From Irpex lacteus (lineage: Eukaryota > Basidiomycota > Agaricomycetes > Polyporales > Irpicaceae), in NCBI GenBank assembly GCA_001986395.2, contig MQVO02000036.1, positions 1-64,000 of the forward strand: a stretch of 64,000 nt of DNA, given 5' to 3'. Made by a program: the position numbers and the translations under genes. Under the pieces are notes generated by a model, which did not search any database, had not been told where the DNA came from, and was given only the letters and a program-made list of their open reading frames with translations. Of this stretch, positions 1-11,211 are shown piece after piece (positions within the stretch are counted from its first letter, which is position 1; each line of letters begins with the position of its first letter).

Positions 1-363
1 TCGAGGCAGAAATGCATCCGGTTCGAGCATTGTGGCGGCCACGTGAGATCCTCGTGTTTTCGCCGATCAGGGTGATTCCTGGGTGATGCGTACGGAAGGC
101 GGGGTTGTCTCACCGGAACGTTTCACCAGGTTTCAGAGCAACAACTCGGTCGGCGGACAGCTGGCCATTGAAAATGTCGATGAAGTACAACGGCGAATGG
201 CTATGCACTACAAAATAGTTGCTTTACTGCTAACTTGAATGAAAACCGTATGTACCAGCAACAAAACGTTGGCTGACTTCTTTGCAATTCGGGATCTGGG
301 CTCGACTAAGCGAGGGTGACAGATCGCAGAATCATCACGCCGGTGGAGCTCTCACTGGCGAAG

Positions 364-370
364 TATAAAA
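364..370 (+). promoter_or_regulatory. TATA-like box upstream of the RlpA-like relic
   Basis: TATAAAA lies 117 bases before the ATG at 487, with pyrimidine-rich sequence between them. Spacing and sequence fit a core promoter; this is inference. Confidence 0.4.
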
Positions 371-486
371 ACGCGGCTTGCCCTGAACATTTCTACGGTC
401 GTTCTCGGATACGTTCGCTCTCTGAGAAACCTCTCTCTTATCCTCACATTCATTTAAACACCACACTCATTTCAAAACCCCTCAGA

Positions 487-1064
487 ATGGCACGCATCAG
501 TCACGCAGGAGCTGCTCTTTCCATTGCAATTTCTCTGCTACTTTTCGCGCTCGTGTCACACGCCGCAGTCATCGCTGGCCATGCAAATGTCCCCGCAAAG
601 CGACACGCAGTCCCGCTCAGCTCAACATCGCGAACGCGACCGAGCACGAGCTGACTAAGCGCTACACAGTCAACAAGTCCAAGTGGACTTATTACGAGAC
701 AGGGAAGGGAGCTTGTGGAGTACCAACAAAAGATAGCGACTGGGTATGTGCACCTTTTGAAGTATGCGATGTAGTTCTGACTTCTAGCCTGCGAAATAGA
801 TTGTCGCCATCGACTCCGTCGTTTCGATAGCGGTAACTGGTGCTGGAAAACCATCGAGCTCTTCTACAATGGCAAGAGTGCCAAAGCTCAAGTGGTTGAT
901 AGAGTACGTCTATGTTTCGGACTCTTGTAAAATGACATCATTAAATTAAACCGTTTTATCTAGTGCCCAGGCTGCGGCGACGGAAACCTTGATCTCAGCC
1001 CGGTCTCTTCCAGTATTTCGACTCCTTGGACAAGGGTGTCTTATACGGCGCGTACAACGCGTGA
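487..1064 (+). pseudogene. Secreted RlpA-like double-psi beta-barrel protein, frameshifted
   Basis: The ATG at 487 opens a clear signal peptide (hydrophobic core about residues 8-27). A domain typical of small secreted double-psi beta-barrel (RlpA-like, expansin-related) proteins follows: a YYETGKGACGV stretch near 690, CWKTIELFYNGK near 840, CPGCGDGNLDLSP at 964-1003, and a last segment ending GVLYGAYNA before a TGA at 1062-1064. Two introns fit (744-799 and 904-963). These conserved blocks are not in one frame. One base is missing between signal peptide and domain (about 590-650), one near 820, and one near 1003. With all three the gene cannot make the full protein, so I call it a pseudogene. 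Because every shift is a single-base loss, consensus errors are a real alternative. Proteins of this family are thought to act in the cell wall or apoplast; no enzyme activity is implied. Confidence 0.7.
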
Positions 1065-1533
1065 TCTATGATGTTGATCTACTGCTATATATTATGCTCT
1101 GCTTGGCTCATTTATCCGTGTTGTTGCAATACCCGATAGTCCTCATATGCAAATGAGGTACCCCACGCTCCTTTGGTTGTCAGTTTCCCTGCCTTCCGTA
1201 GTTTATACCCATCTTAATCCCGTCGCTGTAGCTGCTATCACGAGTTCACGTGTTCTATACCACAGATCGCGCCCTGTTCATTTACACTGTATCCCCGTGC
1301 ATTGCGCATCATGCCTCGGGTTGTTGGCGCAGTCGCACTCAAATTTAACTTAATCATAATCGCTGCTCGTTTTCATTTACGATCTCGACTGTTTGCCATC
1401 CTCTCTAGCTAGTGAGCATGTTATATGGCACCAGTCCTCTGAGATTGATGCACAATGATTTTATTTACGAGCCTTCCATGACGGACGAAGTATACACTAC
1501 ATCGGAAATTTGCATGCGACAGTTCTCCATTTT
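1065..1533. other. Intergenic, no gene seen
   Basis: Space between the tail of the RlpA-like relic and the 3' end of the minus-strand LysM gene, so a convergent 3' flank. The short open frames here show no protein character that I recognise. Confidence 0.5.
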
Positions 1534-2287
1534 TCACTGGCAAAGACCTTCACCCCAGTGCCCCTCGCATCCATCCTCACTGACGCAGTACTGCACATAT
1601 AAGTAGTATGTTGTCAGACAGTGTCATACACGTGCGCAGAACGTGACACTCTTACCGGTCCTCCGATGACCAGGTTGTCGCACTTATCGTCAACGTTGTC
1701 GTTCATCTGAACGAACTGAGCGACGCTCGTGACGTTGGTGGTTGGTTTGAGCAGGTAGTTGCAGGTAGTCTCAGTGGCCGTTGCATTGAGAGTACAGACA
1801 GGAGTAAATTCTGCATAATTAAGGCCAAAATCCGTCAGATTAGATCACAAGGACTGGGTCATGTAGCAAGCAATGGTAATGACGTACGTCTCAGACAGAC
1901 TACCTCTTGATTAATCGGTGCATTGCCTGGGGAATAAAAAATCGGCATATGAGCGAGGATTTTTATCATCGAAGCATAGAACATACATGTGATGCCGGGA
2001 TTGTATTCCTCGATCGTGGACACAGGTACGGCAGACCAGGCGGTAATATCTTGGCAGCTCTCAGTTGATCTAACTAGGCCTTGAAAACATGCCCCATGAA
2101 TCTGATGGAAGCCTTGCTTACTTTGGTCGATACGTCTCTTTGAAACAGTGAGTAGCAAGTTATGACGTAGATCTCACTGACACGCACCAACACATTGGAC
2201 ACGAGGTCCCCAAGCCTGAACAAGGCTGGTAGCACAAGCAACCGTAACGGCAAGCGATGCGACTTTGGCCAAAGATATCATCGCCAT
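1534..2287 (-). CDS. Small secreted LysM-domain protein
   Basis: A six-exon gene rebuilt from splice phase: 2287-2188, 2137-2122 (16 nt), 2069-1987, 1926-1888, 1810-1656 and 1590-1534, giving 149 aa. Residues 1-25 are a signal peptide (MAMISLAKVASLAVTVACAT start). Two LysM-like units follow. The first, about 38-78, contains SCQDITAWSAVPVSTIEEYN and a closing NPGITC. The second, about 84-133, contains TTCNYLLKPTTNVTSVAQF and a closing YCV. The cysteine spacing and the asparagine-proline-glycine ending are what fungal LysM proteins show. LysM proteins bind chitin or related glycans; in plant-associated and mycoparasitic fungi some act as effectors that hide chitin, but that role is not shown here. 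All exon phases close exactly to a TGA. The 16-nt exon 2 is the least certain piece. Confidence 0.78.
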
Positions 2288-4583
2288 GATCTAAGAGATC
2301 GGTGAAAGTATCAAAGACGGTCAACTGACATGTGCCTTTATACCACTTCCAATCCAACCTCCGGAGAATCAAAGGTTGTCGTGTCCAACGTGGGCTCGTC
2401 ATCTATAAACACAAGTCACCGCATGATCACCATCCATTGAGCATAAGAATCACCAATGCAGTGACCTGTCAAAGCGGCATACTGCCGCTTCCGAGATTTA
2501 TTCGACTGCAGATACTTGTGCGTTGTCCGAAGAACACCGTGATCAACCGCCCTTAAGGCAGGTCCGCATTGAATTACAGCCTGTAAGCTCGAGTGAGTTA
2601 TGCTTTCCTGTGCGATCTGGACTCTTTTGGCAGACAAACAGGAGAACGTACCTGATTCACATGATTACCTATCAATACCTAGAGAACCAATGGCCACCGT
2701 GACGTTTTATATCCATACTCGGGGTGGAATGCGTACCTCTAAGTACTGCAAGAGAATCGGAGCGCTCAGTTCTTGGGAGGGTGTGACACCCATCTCCCAA
2801 GCGCATTGACAATCTCTGATACCAAGCTTGAACAGTTCTCTGTGGAACTATACGCACATATATTCCCTCATTCGAGCTTGGCCCTTACAGACTTGTCTCG
2901 GTGGATCAAGTACCGGATTGAAGCATACGGATTTATAAGTACCGTCACAATGGGCTTCCGTGAAATTCACCGTGATTTAATTATATGGCGCAGTGACCTA
3001 TCTTCAATACATAGCTAACAAATTATCAGTCATTGTGCGTCACCGTATAACTATCAGTCAATGGTCCTTACAATGATAAACGGCCTAGGGAGTGGTATAT
3101 CTGCCAGGGTCACCAGTGGCTGCTTTGTCGTATGTCAGATTCTGTTGCACATGATCAGAATCTGTATGCTTATGCGGTGCTGCTTGTACCCCATGGTAAT
3201 ATCCAAGCTTTAAGGCGCGGTGCCAGTGGTCGACATCATGCGGAAACTCACTTCAACTTGAAGTTCAAGTTGGTTCAAGTTCAAAGTGCCTCGCGATCGT
3301 GGGATCCGGAACGTCGGAGTTGAATTTGCCGAGCGGCAACAGCCACGAAACACCGACGCCTGCGTCTCGTGCCTTCGAATTCAAAGCACTTTCTATCACA
3401 TCTATTGTCTCCAATTCGCGTGTGTCGAGTACATATATGTTAGAACAGTGCGAAAAGGAAAGACCTCCCAACCTAAAGATGGGTAGTCTTGATATGAATG
3501 CAGAGGCAGGTTCACGAGCCTGCCATGGTGCGTCTTTACTTCAGATATCTTTGCAGACCATAACTGACTGAATAGCTCACTTCACGACTCTGTAGATTTG
3601 CATTCGATCTTTACAGCACTAACGCTATTTAGGACCTAGCCATCGAGCACATAGGTCCGAGTCAGGCTCGGTAGTTCTTCTACCTCCCATACGTATGCCA
3701 CTATTCTTCGGTTAGAAGCCTGTCTAGAACATGCTTCCTGCGCCCTACAACCAACCAAAACACCAGGCCGTCTTCTTCGAAGCTCCTTGCGTTCTCTAGT
3801 AGCATTGAGCTCATGCTGTTCAGAGCGATCATGGTTGCAAACAAGTCGCATACGATAATGGCAATGGCCGATCTCGCACCCCTTATCACAGCGAGATTTG
3901 TCACCTGTCATTCGTGAGCTGTGTACTTCGTCCCAACAGAACTACTGAACTGTAGCATGTCGCTTGCTACCACCTACGTTCGTAGCTACGATACAAACAT
4001 CTTTGCGGAGGTGAGTACCTGCTTAGTGCTGGTTTCAAGGGCACTTATGGATCTTTGATGTGTCAATACTTAATAATTGACACTAGGCGTTGATCAATTA
4101 TGCCGAGACAAGATGCACTAGGCTACTACTGTATGGCCTATATCATCTGAAATCTGGACAGGTGTTGCTGTTACCAGTCCCAACGCTAGCACTGTAATAT
4201 GCGGTGCGGGTGAGTATAGCCTCGACATTTGCAGTATGCGTCAAGATGCCTTTCATGGAGTAAGCTCTGTGCTTGTTTCCTCAGTTGTTTTGATGTCCTC
4301 ACGCGTACATTATTGCCACAGTATCGGCTGTGACCACTCTGCATCAACATTGGCGCGATAGGCAGAGATGTTGAGATGCATCATGCATGCCATCTTTCAT
4401 CGCCTCCGCCTGGGACGAAGACCTTTATAGCAGATATATAATCAAGTAGGGGTGTTCATACGCCGTGGTTAACTCGCAGGCTTTTCTCCCCGTATATTAC
4501 AGCTCCGGGTACATCAACGCATCCTTGGATTCTGTTTACACCATCCTACTTTGGACAACTCCGCCAACTGCCACTTCAGTATT
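2288..4583. other. Gene-poor interval with unassigned coding-like scraps
   Basis: No complete gene could be built in these 2.3 kb. Coding-like scraps include a plus-strand ATG at 3957 whose frame meets a good donor (GTGAGT) at 4011, and a hydrophobic minus-strand frame at 3701-3904. Neither extends into a recognisable protein. A short imperfect inverted repeat rich in TTCAAGTT and AACTTGAA lies at about 3249-3286. The interval could hold relics of genes or transposons. Confidence 0.4.
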
Positions 4584-5405
4584 ATGTCAACACCGTCGTG
4601 GGTCCGTACTCTGCACACCACACGCACGGTAGTATTAGGTACGTACTGGATGGTAGATGAAGCAATGAGGTTACTAATGGTGTTTATATGGATCAGGCTC
4701 TCTGCTCGTGTTCTCAGCTATAGGCCTAGCTACTAGCGCAGCGTATCTGTCATTTCTCGAATTCATAACAGAGCAAGCGAGGGTCCCGCAAGCTCCTGCT
4801 GAATTTGCTGTGGCTATACCCGTGGTTACATTGGTCCTTATCGTCCCAATGTCAGTGCAAATCTCCCAACGACGGCCTGTACCCGCGAAATACTGATACC
4901 CGTTGAGCAGATTCATAGTTGACTTCGTCCTGAGAGGCGCTTTTACTTCCATGATTGTCGTCGAGCTTCCCGTCCTCGGTACGCTGATTTACACTAACCC
5001 CTCCTCAAAAACCTCTCATTTGTTGTTAAGGACTATTGTCTGCGTTGTGGCTTGTGGACGCGGCGTGGTCGTCCTCTCTCCTTTCGCAGCTTCAGCCCAC
5101 TTGTGGTATGAGGCCTGGCAGATATCTAATCCAAGCGCAGGTTGATCTGATACATCAAGTCTGCACATACACGAAACTTACAGTCGCTTTTGGCTGGCTG
5201 ACCTGGATCCTTCGTATGTATATCCCACCTCAGGTATGCGATGGCTTCTGATAATGTCGTAGTGCTCGCATACTTCCCAACGCTCCTTACGGTGTCCATC
5301 ATCGGTTCTCGGAAGGGAGCATCCGTGTGGAAGTTGAGTGTCCGCAACTGTGACTTTGGATACGGGAGTTCTTCGCCGCCAGCGAACAAGCTGGGGGCGT
5401 ACTAG
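4584..5405 (+). CDS. Four-helix (MARVEL-like) membrane protein, paralogue A
   Basis: Five exons (4584-4638, 4697-4850, 4911-4978, 5031-5213, 5263-5405) join with intron phases 1, 2, 1, 1 into a 200-aa protein. Four hydrophobic segments lie at about residues 14-32, 52-69, 71-101 (GAFTSMIVVELPVLG) and 143-168 (FGWLTWILLAYFPTLLTVSI). The short polar C-tail ends in TAG. The architecture is that of the small four-helix, MARVEL-like membrane proteins common in agaricomycetes, whose function is unknown. The gene at 61680-62607 has the same architecture, the same four intron phases, an identical 68-nt third exon, and a related tail with FGYG. The two are therefore paralogues 57 kb apart. The exon model is strong because five independently chosen junctions keep frame. 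Confidence 0.75.
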
Positions 5406-6277
5406 GAGGAGCGGTGCAGAGGCTGTGTACTGCGGCTGTTGAAACCAGTACATTGTTAGGGAAGGAAAGGGTCGCTGACGTAACGATGTAGGTTTGTCCT
5501 TGATATTGTACTGGATGAAAGATCTAACTCGAAAGATGCAGACAAAGTCTTAGAGCATCTTGGATAATGATGTTAGCAGCCAATGATGCATCTACGACTA
5601 TCACATATACCGTGTGATGACACTCCAGCGGTCTGACTATACGATACCAGAGAATCTATTTCGCGGCGCCTGATCAAGACTGCAGAATGAGCTGCATAAA
5701 TCGCGATGAACGAACTTCCGAGTAAGTATTTCGATGTATAGCTTTCCTGATTTCCGCCTCACACACCTTTCTCTAGTTAGATTCAAATTTCATATGATGG
5801 AGCCATGATGTTGTATTATTTTGGTTGTACACAGTGAGCGTATTATCTTGTATTATACAACAGACAGACAGTTGAACCTCTGGTGAAGATGTTTATTTGT
5901 ACTCCCGAACGCTGAGTATGGATTCGTCGCAAATTCGTCCTAATCGCCCACAAGCCTCCGAGGGGTCAGCGCATGACCTGGTCATCCTCGCTCAACGATC
6001 ACCGTCTCATCGTGCATGTTCTACAGAACTATTCTGAAGGAGTCCCAAATTCAATTAAACCTCATCACGGGTCACGAGATTTTACTTTAGGATCGTTAAC
6101 GGAAGCCTTGTGGTCGACTTCTCGAGACACTCACATATCATCCGGATCTTGGCGGCCCGCGCTCATACATAGATGACGATGCAGGAAGAGTGACCGCATA
6201 CGTACATGCAGTACTTATATCCAACCTCAACCAACGATGCAGCTTAGTAAGTCGCGGCCTATCTTCCTCAGTGCAGC
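5406..6277. other. Intergenic, nothing firm
   Basis: Upstream region of the glycosidase. A coding-like scrap occurs near 5707-5841 (ATG, then a GTAAGT donor and a CTAG acceptor) but runs into stops. No repeat or RNA gene seen. Confidence 0.4.
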
Positions 6278-8632
6278 ATGATCTACCCTGCCTTTCTGGC
6301 TTTCGCAGCGCTTACTTACTCTACACCTGTGCAGACGAAGCCTATCGACCGCCATGCCATCGTTTCCCGTTATAATCCTACGCGCAACGCGTCCAGCACA
6401 ACGACACCAATGCAAGTCGGAAACGGTAACTTCGCGTTCGGTGCGGACGTAACTGGGCTGCAGACTTTCCAGCCATTCGCTATCATGTCATCTTGGGGAT
6501 GGAAGAACGATACTCTACCGCCCGGTAAAACCCAAGAAGATATTGCTAGCTACCATGGCGAGAGCTGGGACTTTCACGGGCGACCGATGGACATCATGGC
6601 TGGAGGAGAGCCTGCAATGCAACAATGGTTGACATCGAATCCTAATCGAGTCAACCTTGGTAGGGTAGGACTCATATTCCTTAACGCCACGGGCGATGTG
6701 GTGAACGTAACGGAGGAAGACTTAACAGACAAGCAACAGACGCTGGATCTGTGGACTGGTACTCTCCGAAGCCAGTTTGCCTTGAACGGTCAGGAAATCA
6801 CAGTCACTACTTCCTCCGCGCAGTCCAGTAGCGCAATCAGTATAAATATCCAATCGTCGCTGGTGCGTTCTGGTCGGCTGGGTATATTCCTGGACTTCCC
6901 TTGGAACGACGGCACTAACAAGTTTTCTGCACCCTTTGTCGGCCTTTTCAATGCAACCAGCAATCACACCACGAACCTTACAACTGGTCTCCAACTTGGG
7001 TCAAATGTGTTGGCCGAGATATCTCACACTCTCGGTGACTCTACCTTCATCACTTCCATTGGAGGCGACAAGTTCACCGTATCGCGAGACTCACCGGATG
7101 CACATCGTTATAGCCTAAAACCGCAATCTCGCTCGTCATCTTTTGCCCTGTCTATATCATATTCAACCTCTCGCCCTGAATCATTGCCTAGTCCTTCCTC
7201 TGTCGGATCCGAGTCTACGCAGGCATGGGTCGACTACTGGAGCAAGAGTGGTTTCGTGGACCTCTTAACGGGTTCAAATGATCCTAGGGCTAAGGAGTTA
7301 CAAAGACGGATCATCCTCTCTCGATATCTGATGAGGGTGAACGAAGCCGGGAAGAACCCCCCTCAGGAGGTAAGTCTTGTTACGTCTGGCGTTCATGATC
7401 TAGTCGGCTTATCTTACCTCTCAGTCAGGCTTGGTCAACAATGGCTGGGTAAGCCGTGTCGACGAGATCGTGACAGAAGTGAGGACTGACGTTTCTGTTT
7501 CGTAGTACGGCAAGTTTCATATGGAGATGGTATTCTGGCACATGGCGCACTGGCAGCTCTGGAACGACTGGGATCTAGTTGCTGGAGCGGGATCTTCGTA
7601 TCAGCAGTTCCTGCCTTCCTCCATACAACGCGCGCAAATACAGCAGAACTTCAGTATCGGCGCACGTTGGTCGAAGATGACTGACCCCAGTGGCCGGTCT
7701 GCTCCAGGAGAGATTAACGAGCTTCTCATCTGGCAACAGCCGCACCCTCTGATTTTCGCTGAGTACGAGTATCGGACGACGCGATCTCACGAGACGTTGG
7801 AGAAATGGAAAGACGTGGTAAATGAGACGGCAAACTGGATGGCTGACTTTGCGTGGTATAATCGCAGTTCGGGGTTCTATGATATCGGACCCCCTATGTG
7901 TGAGTGCACTTTCTTAACCCCTAGTGTAAGATGTGGACTCACGTCCGAGTAGACGTTGTCGCAGAGAACACTCAGCCTAACATCACTCGCAACCCAGCCT
8001 TCGAACTAGCCTACTGGAAATACGGACTCAACCTCGCGCAGACCTGGCTTCACCGCCTTGGTCTTGAAGCGCCCTCCATATGGCAGGACGTAAAAGAGCA
8101 CCTCGCACCGCTCCCCATTGAGAACGGCCTTTATGCAGTCTACGAGGGTATCGAGCCTGACTTCTGGACCGACCCAACGTACATCAATGACCACCCTGCG
8201 CTCGTCGGGCTCCATGGTTGGCTTCCACCGATTCCAGGTGTGAATTTAACCATCGCGAAGGCTACAGCAGATAAAGCGTACAGTACGTGGAATATCACGA
8301 ATCTTTGGGGGTGAGTCCCCACATTCATTTGACCTTGCGCGTAGCTAATAGCTAGCAGGTGGGACTTCCCCATGCTCGCCATGTCGGCAGCTCGCAACGG
8401 CGAGACAGATCAAGCGATAGACTTTCTATTGCATCCTCTGTTCACCTTTGACGATGTAGGCATGCCGATTGGAGGGGTTCGGGTTCCCACGCCTTACTTC
8501 CCTGGATCTGGTGCGCTTTTGTACGCGATTGCTATGATGGCTCGCGGGTGGGATGGGAGTAACGGGAGTGCGCCTGGGTTCCCGAAGGAAGGTTGGAATG
8601 TGAGGGTTGAGGGCGTGAACATGGCTTTGTAG
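6278..8632 (+). CDS. Secreted six-hairpin glycosidase-like protein (GH95/GH65-type fold)
   Basis: Five exons (6278-7369, 7425-7448, 7506-7899, 7953-8310, 8359-8632) give 713 aa. Residues 1-17 form a signal peptide. The N-terminal half (to about residue 300) is beta-rich with many N-glycosylation sites and starts with a GNGNFAFGADVTGLQTF block. The C-terminal half is helical and carries the FHMEMVFWHMAHWQLWN block expected of an (alpha/alpha)6 barrel. This two-part layout is that of six-hairpin glycosidases related to GH65 and GH95. The exact family and substrate cannot be read from sequence alone; a secreted plant- or fungal-polysaccharide hydrolase is the likely role. Exon 2 is only 24 nt. 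The gene converges with the wax-synthase-like gene about 190 bases downstream. Confidence 0.78.
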
Positions 8633-8825
8633 CCCGGTAAGGTGCATCTATGATCTTAGTGGGTTATCTCTCGTGGGAAGCGTGGCTGACTGGATTCCGT
8701 GCACTATAGAGACAGCATATCACAAAAACGTGGTACCCCGTGTATCTTCCAAACCAAGATATGTTATGAAAAGAGCATTATATCGCAATTAAGATAACTA
8801 TGTAATGTCCGGGATTACTGCCTGA

Positions 8826-10310
8826 TCAACGTGAGGCCATGATCCACTGCCGAAGAGCGGGCAAGATTATTCTTTGAGAGGGGCTTATGCAATATGGAAC
8901 GAATATTGAGCCCCCGAGACCGCGTAGGAACCATGCATCCACTGCAAAACGAAACATGTGTTCAACGACTGTCGCGTTCGAATTTATCGGAATGCACTCA
9001 CAGGCTAATTGCCCAGTAGTCAGAACCACCAGAGCAGTCCATAACCGCCCTCCCCATCCATGAACCTTGTGACCAGTGGCTTTGTACCACAACACCTCGA
9101 GTATGACGCACACGCCTTGAAACGTGAAGAAGAAGGTCACTCGGTGATCCATTCCTTGCCCGAGAACATAGATACTAAACTCATGTAACAATCCCGAGGC
9201 GAAAAACGTGCCTAGAACGACACCCGGTCGACCAGCAATCCATCCGCCGGGTATTCCTCCGTACACGAGAAATACCCGCCTAAGCATCTGATGCCACCGT
9301 TTCGCCCACAGATCACTTATGGATCCAGATGCCCATGGGTTGCTCATAAGTGGAGGCCAGAGCATCGGGGATTGGCCCAAGAGGCCTACTCCGATGAGAG
9401 TGCCACCGTATTCGAGGGCATGAAAACCGGCAATCATGGCTGTTCCAGAGACTACAGCCAAGAGTGTGGAAAATGCGTAACGCTGTACCGGAGGTAGTTC
9501 CGGGAGGAAGATGGTGCCACCGACGGAGGAGCCTATCCCAGGGAGGAGCTTGAGACAGCCTACCAAGAAGTCGACGATGAAGTAGTTCATGAGGAAGCGC
9601 CAGCAGGTGGCTTTGAGGAATGCAGAACGTTCTTTGGGTCGAGTGTCAGGAGGAATGGAGACACCTTTCCCAAATTCCCAGCCAATCCAACGTAATGAAG
9701 TAGAGACCTCTGCGGTGTCTACAGACCACCCGGGAAGAATTTGGCGATTGAGGTGGTTGTTTCTCGTTGCGGAACGTTTTCATGAATGGCGGGTAGTTGT
9801 TTTTCGCCAATTTTGAAAACACCTCTTCGGGCTAGAGCAAAATCGATGCTTCTTGCTATTATAGAAAGCCCCATAATTCCTAATATACGCCCGTTAATAC
9901 AGTAAGGCATAAGTTGAAACTTGTCTATGACAAACCTCTGCACCAGTTGTGGAACATATAATCAGGATGTGAGAAGTCGTAATAGTACACTCCTCTTATA
10001 GCCAAGTAGATGATTGAGGGTAGAAGTAGTAGTCTTCCGATTCGTGTATCTCGTCGGCGAGCTAGGTATCCCAAGAAGCAGTACAGTAACATATATGCAA
10101 ACGCGTTCGGCACGTCTCGCCATGTTATCGGCTTTCTAGCATGTGGTGGCGGTATGAATTCGAGTAGGAACATATTCCATCCGAATTGCAGTCTATTTGA
10201 TACAGAATGTAATAAAATAGTGATCAGTACTCGAAAGCTATGTGAATTGGGATGAGCACCCTCGGAACGATGATACGTCATACTCACTTCTGCAGGAAAG
10301 TCAAGACCAT
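8826..10310 (-). CDS. Wax-synthase-domain (MBOAT-like) acyltransferase, one junction doubtful
   Basis: Exons 10310-10288, 10237-9936, 9879-9823 and 9718-8826 give about 424 aa. There are many hydrophobic helices, and SGLLHEFSIY near the C-terminal third is the expected MBOAT catalytic histidine region. The PHARKPITWRDV and RSIDFALARRG blocks are typical of fungal wax-synthase-domain proteins. Such enzymes move acyl or acetyl groups onto hydroxyls of lipids or terpenoids in the ER membrane. The doubtful point is 9719-9822. The model needs a 104-nt intron that removes a usually conserved basic KIGEK stretch. Without splicing, the frame carries on through it and breaks by one missing base near 9735. 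So this is either an intron or a frameshift. No terpene synthase or other cluster gene lies nearby. Confidence 0.65.
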
Positions 10311-10762
10311 GGTACTACATATAGTGAGTTAGTAGTTTCAAGTGCAGGAAATACGTAATGTACTGACGTTCAGAAGGCCGTATCACCTCTTCAGATAGTA
10401 GTAGTTTGAGAATACGCTGGCATCGACGACCTCGGTGGTGTGTGCAAGTCAACCGCCGCGCGGTTAACCTATTTCAACTCTGGACATGCCTTATAGGGCA
10501 GGCGCCGACGGGTGGGTCACAAAGCCTGGGATATATATGTCACGACGAAGCAACCAGTTGAACAAGTCCAGAGATCGTTAAGTCTACGTTGGCAATGAAT
10601 GACATACGCAGAGAGCTTAAATAGATGATTGAACAGAGGTCAAGTTTTCCGGCTACTTAAACGGTTAGCTAAGCGGAAATTGCCGAAGTCGTCGCCTACC
10701 AGCGCCTATCCTATAGTTTGTTGCATATCCTCCAAGCCGGTGACCACACTGCGCAAAGTCAT

Positions 10763-11122
10763 CTTATCTCAAGTGACTTGGTTAATTATTCGCTCTCTCT
10801 TTACTTAAATTTGCGTTGACCAGACGTACTTTATAGCCTGGTGGTCGGTAATTGAGCATGCCATCGGGTGTCCGAGGCGGTATCAAGGTAAGTATGTCTG
10901 AACCTACGTGCACGATAACGACCTCACTGGCTGTAGAGGAAACCGCTTAAACTGACTCGTTCTCTGGTCTCTGGTGAGTAGCTCTTCTCTACGTCGCGAT
11001 CGGCGACGAAAATAACGTTGTCGACTAGTGTTGACTGTTATCGCGGACGAAGACATATTCCGGAATGCCTTATCTAGGCTCTCACGACACCGTTTATCGA
11101 GGATGTACAGTACAGAGATAAG
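10763..11122 (+). promoter_or_regulatory. Three GATAAG sites upstream of the urea transporter gene
   Basis: CTTATC occurs at 10763-10768 and 11069-11074, and GATAAG at 11117-11122, all within 450 bases of the DUR3-type start at 11212. In fungi GATA factors of the AreA/Nit2/Gln3 class bind this motif and activate nitrogen-scavenging genes under nitrogen limitation. Binding here is inferred. The wax-synthase-like gene starts on the other side of this 0.9-kb divergent interval. Confidence 0.45.
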
Positions 11123-11211
11123 CAAGCGCTATAAAGGAGCTCCCGTCATGAACGGAGCATTCGAAGCTGCTTCTTCCTTCTGCTGAAATCGCTCGTTGCA
11201 TCTTAAGAATC

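Noticed and set aside
3299..3571. Plus-strand 90-codon frame
   Set aside because: Mildly coding-looking but with no recognisable motif and no plausible splicing to neighbours.
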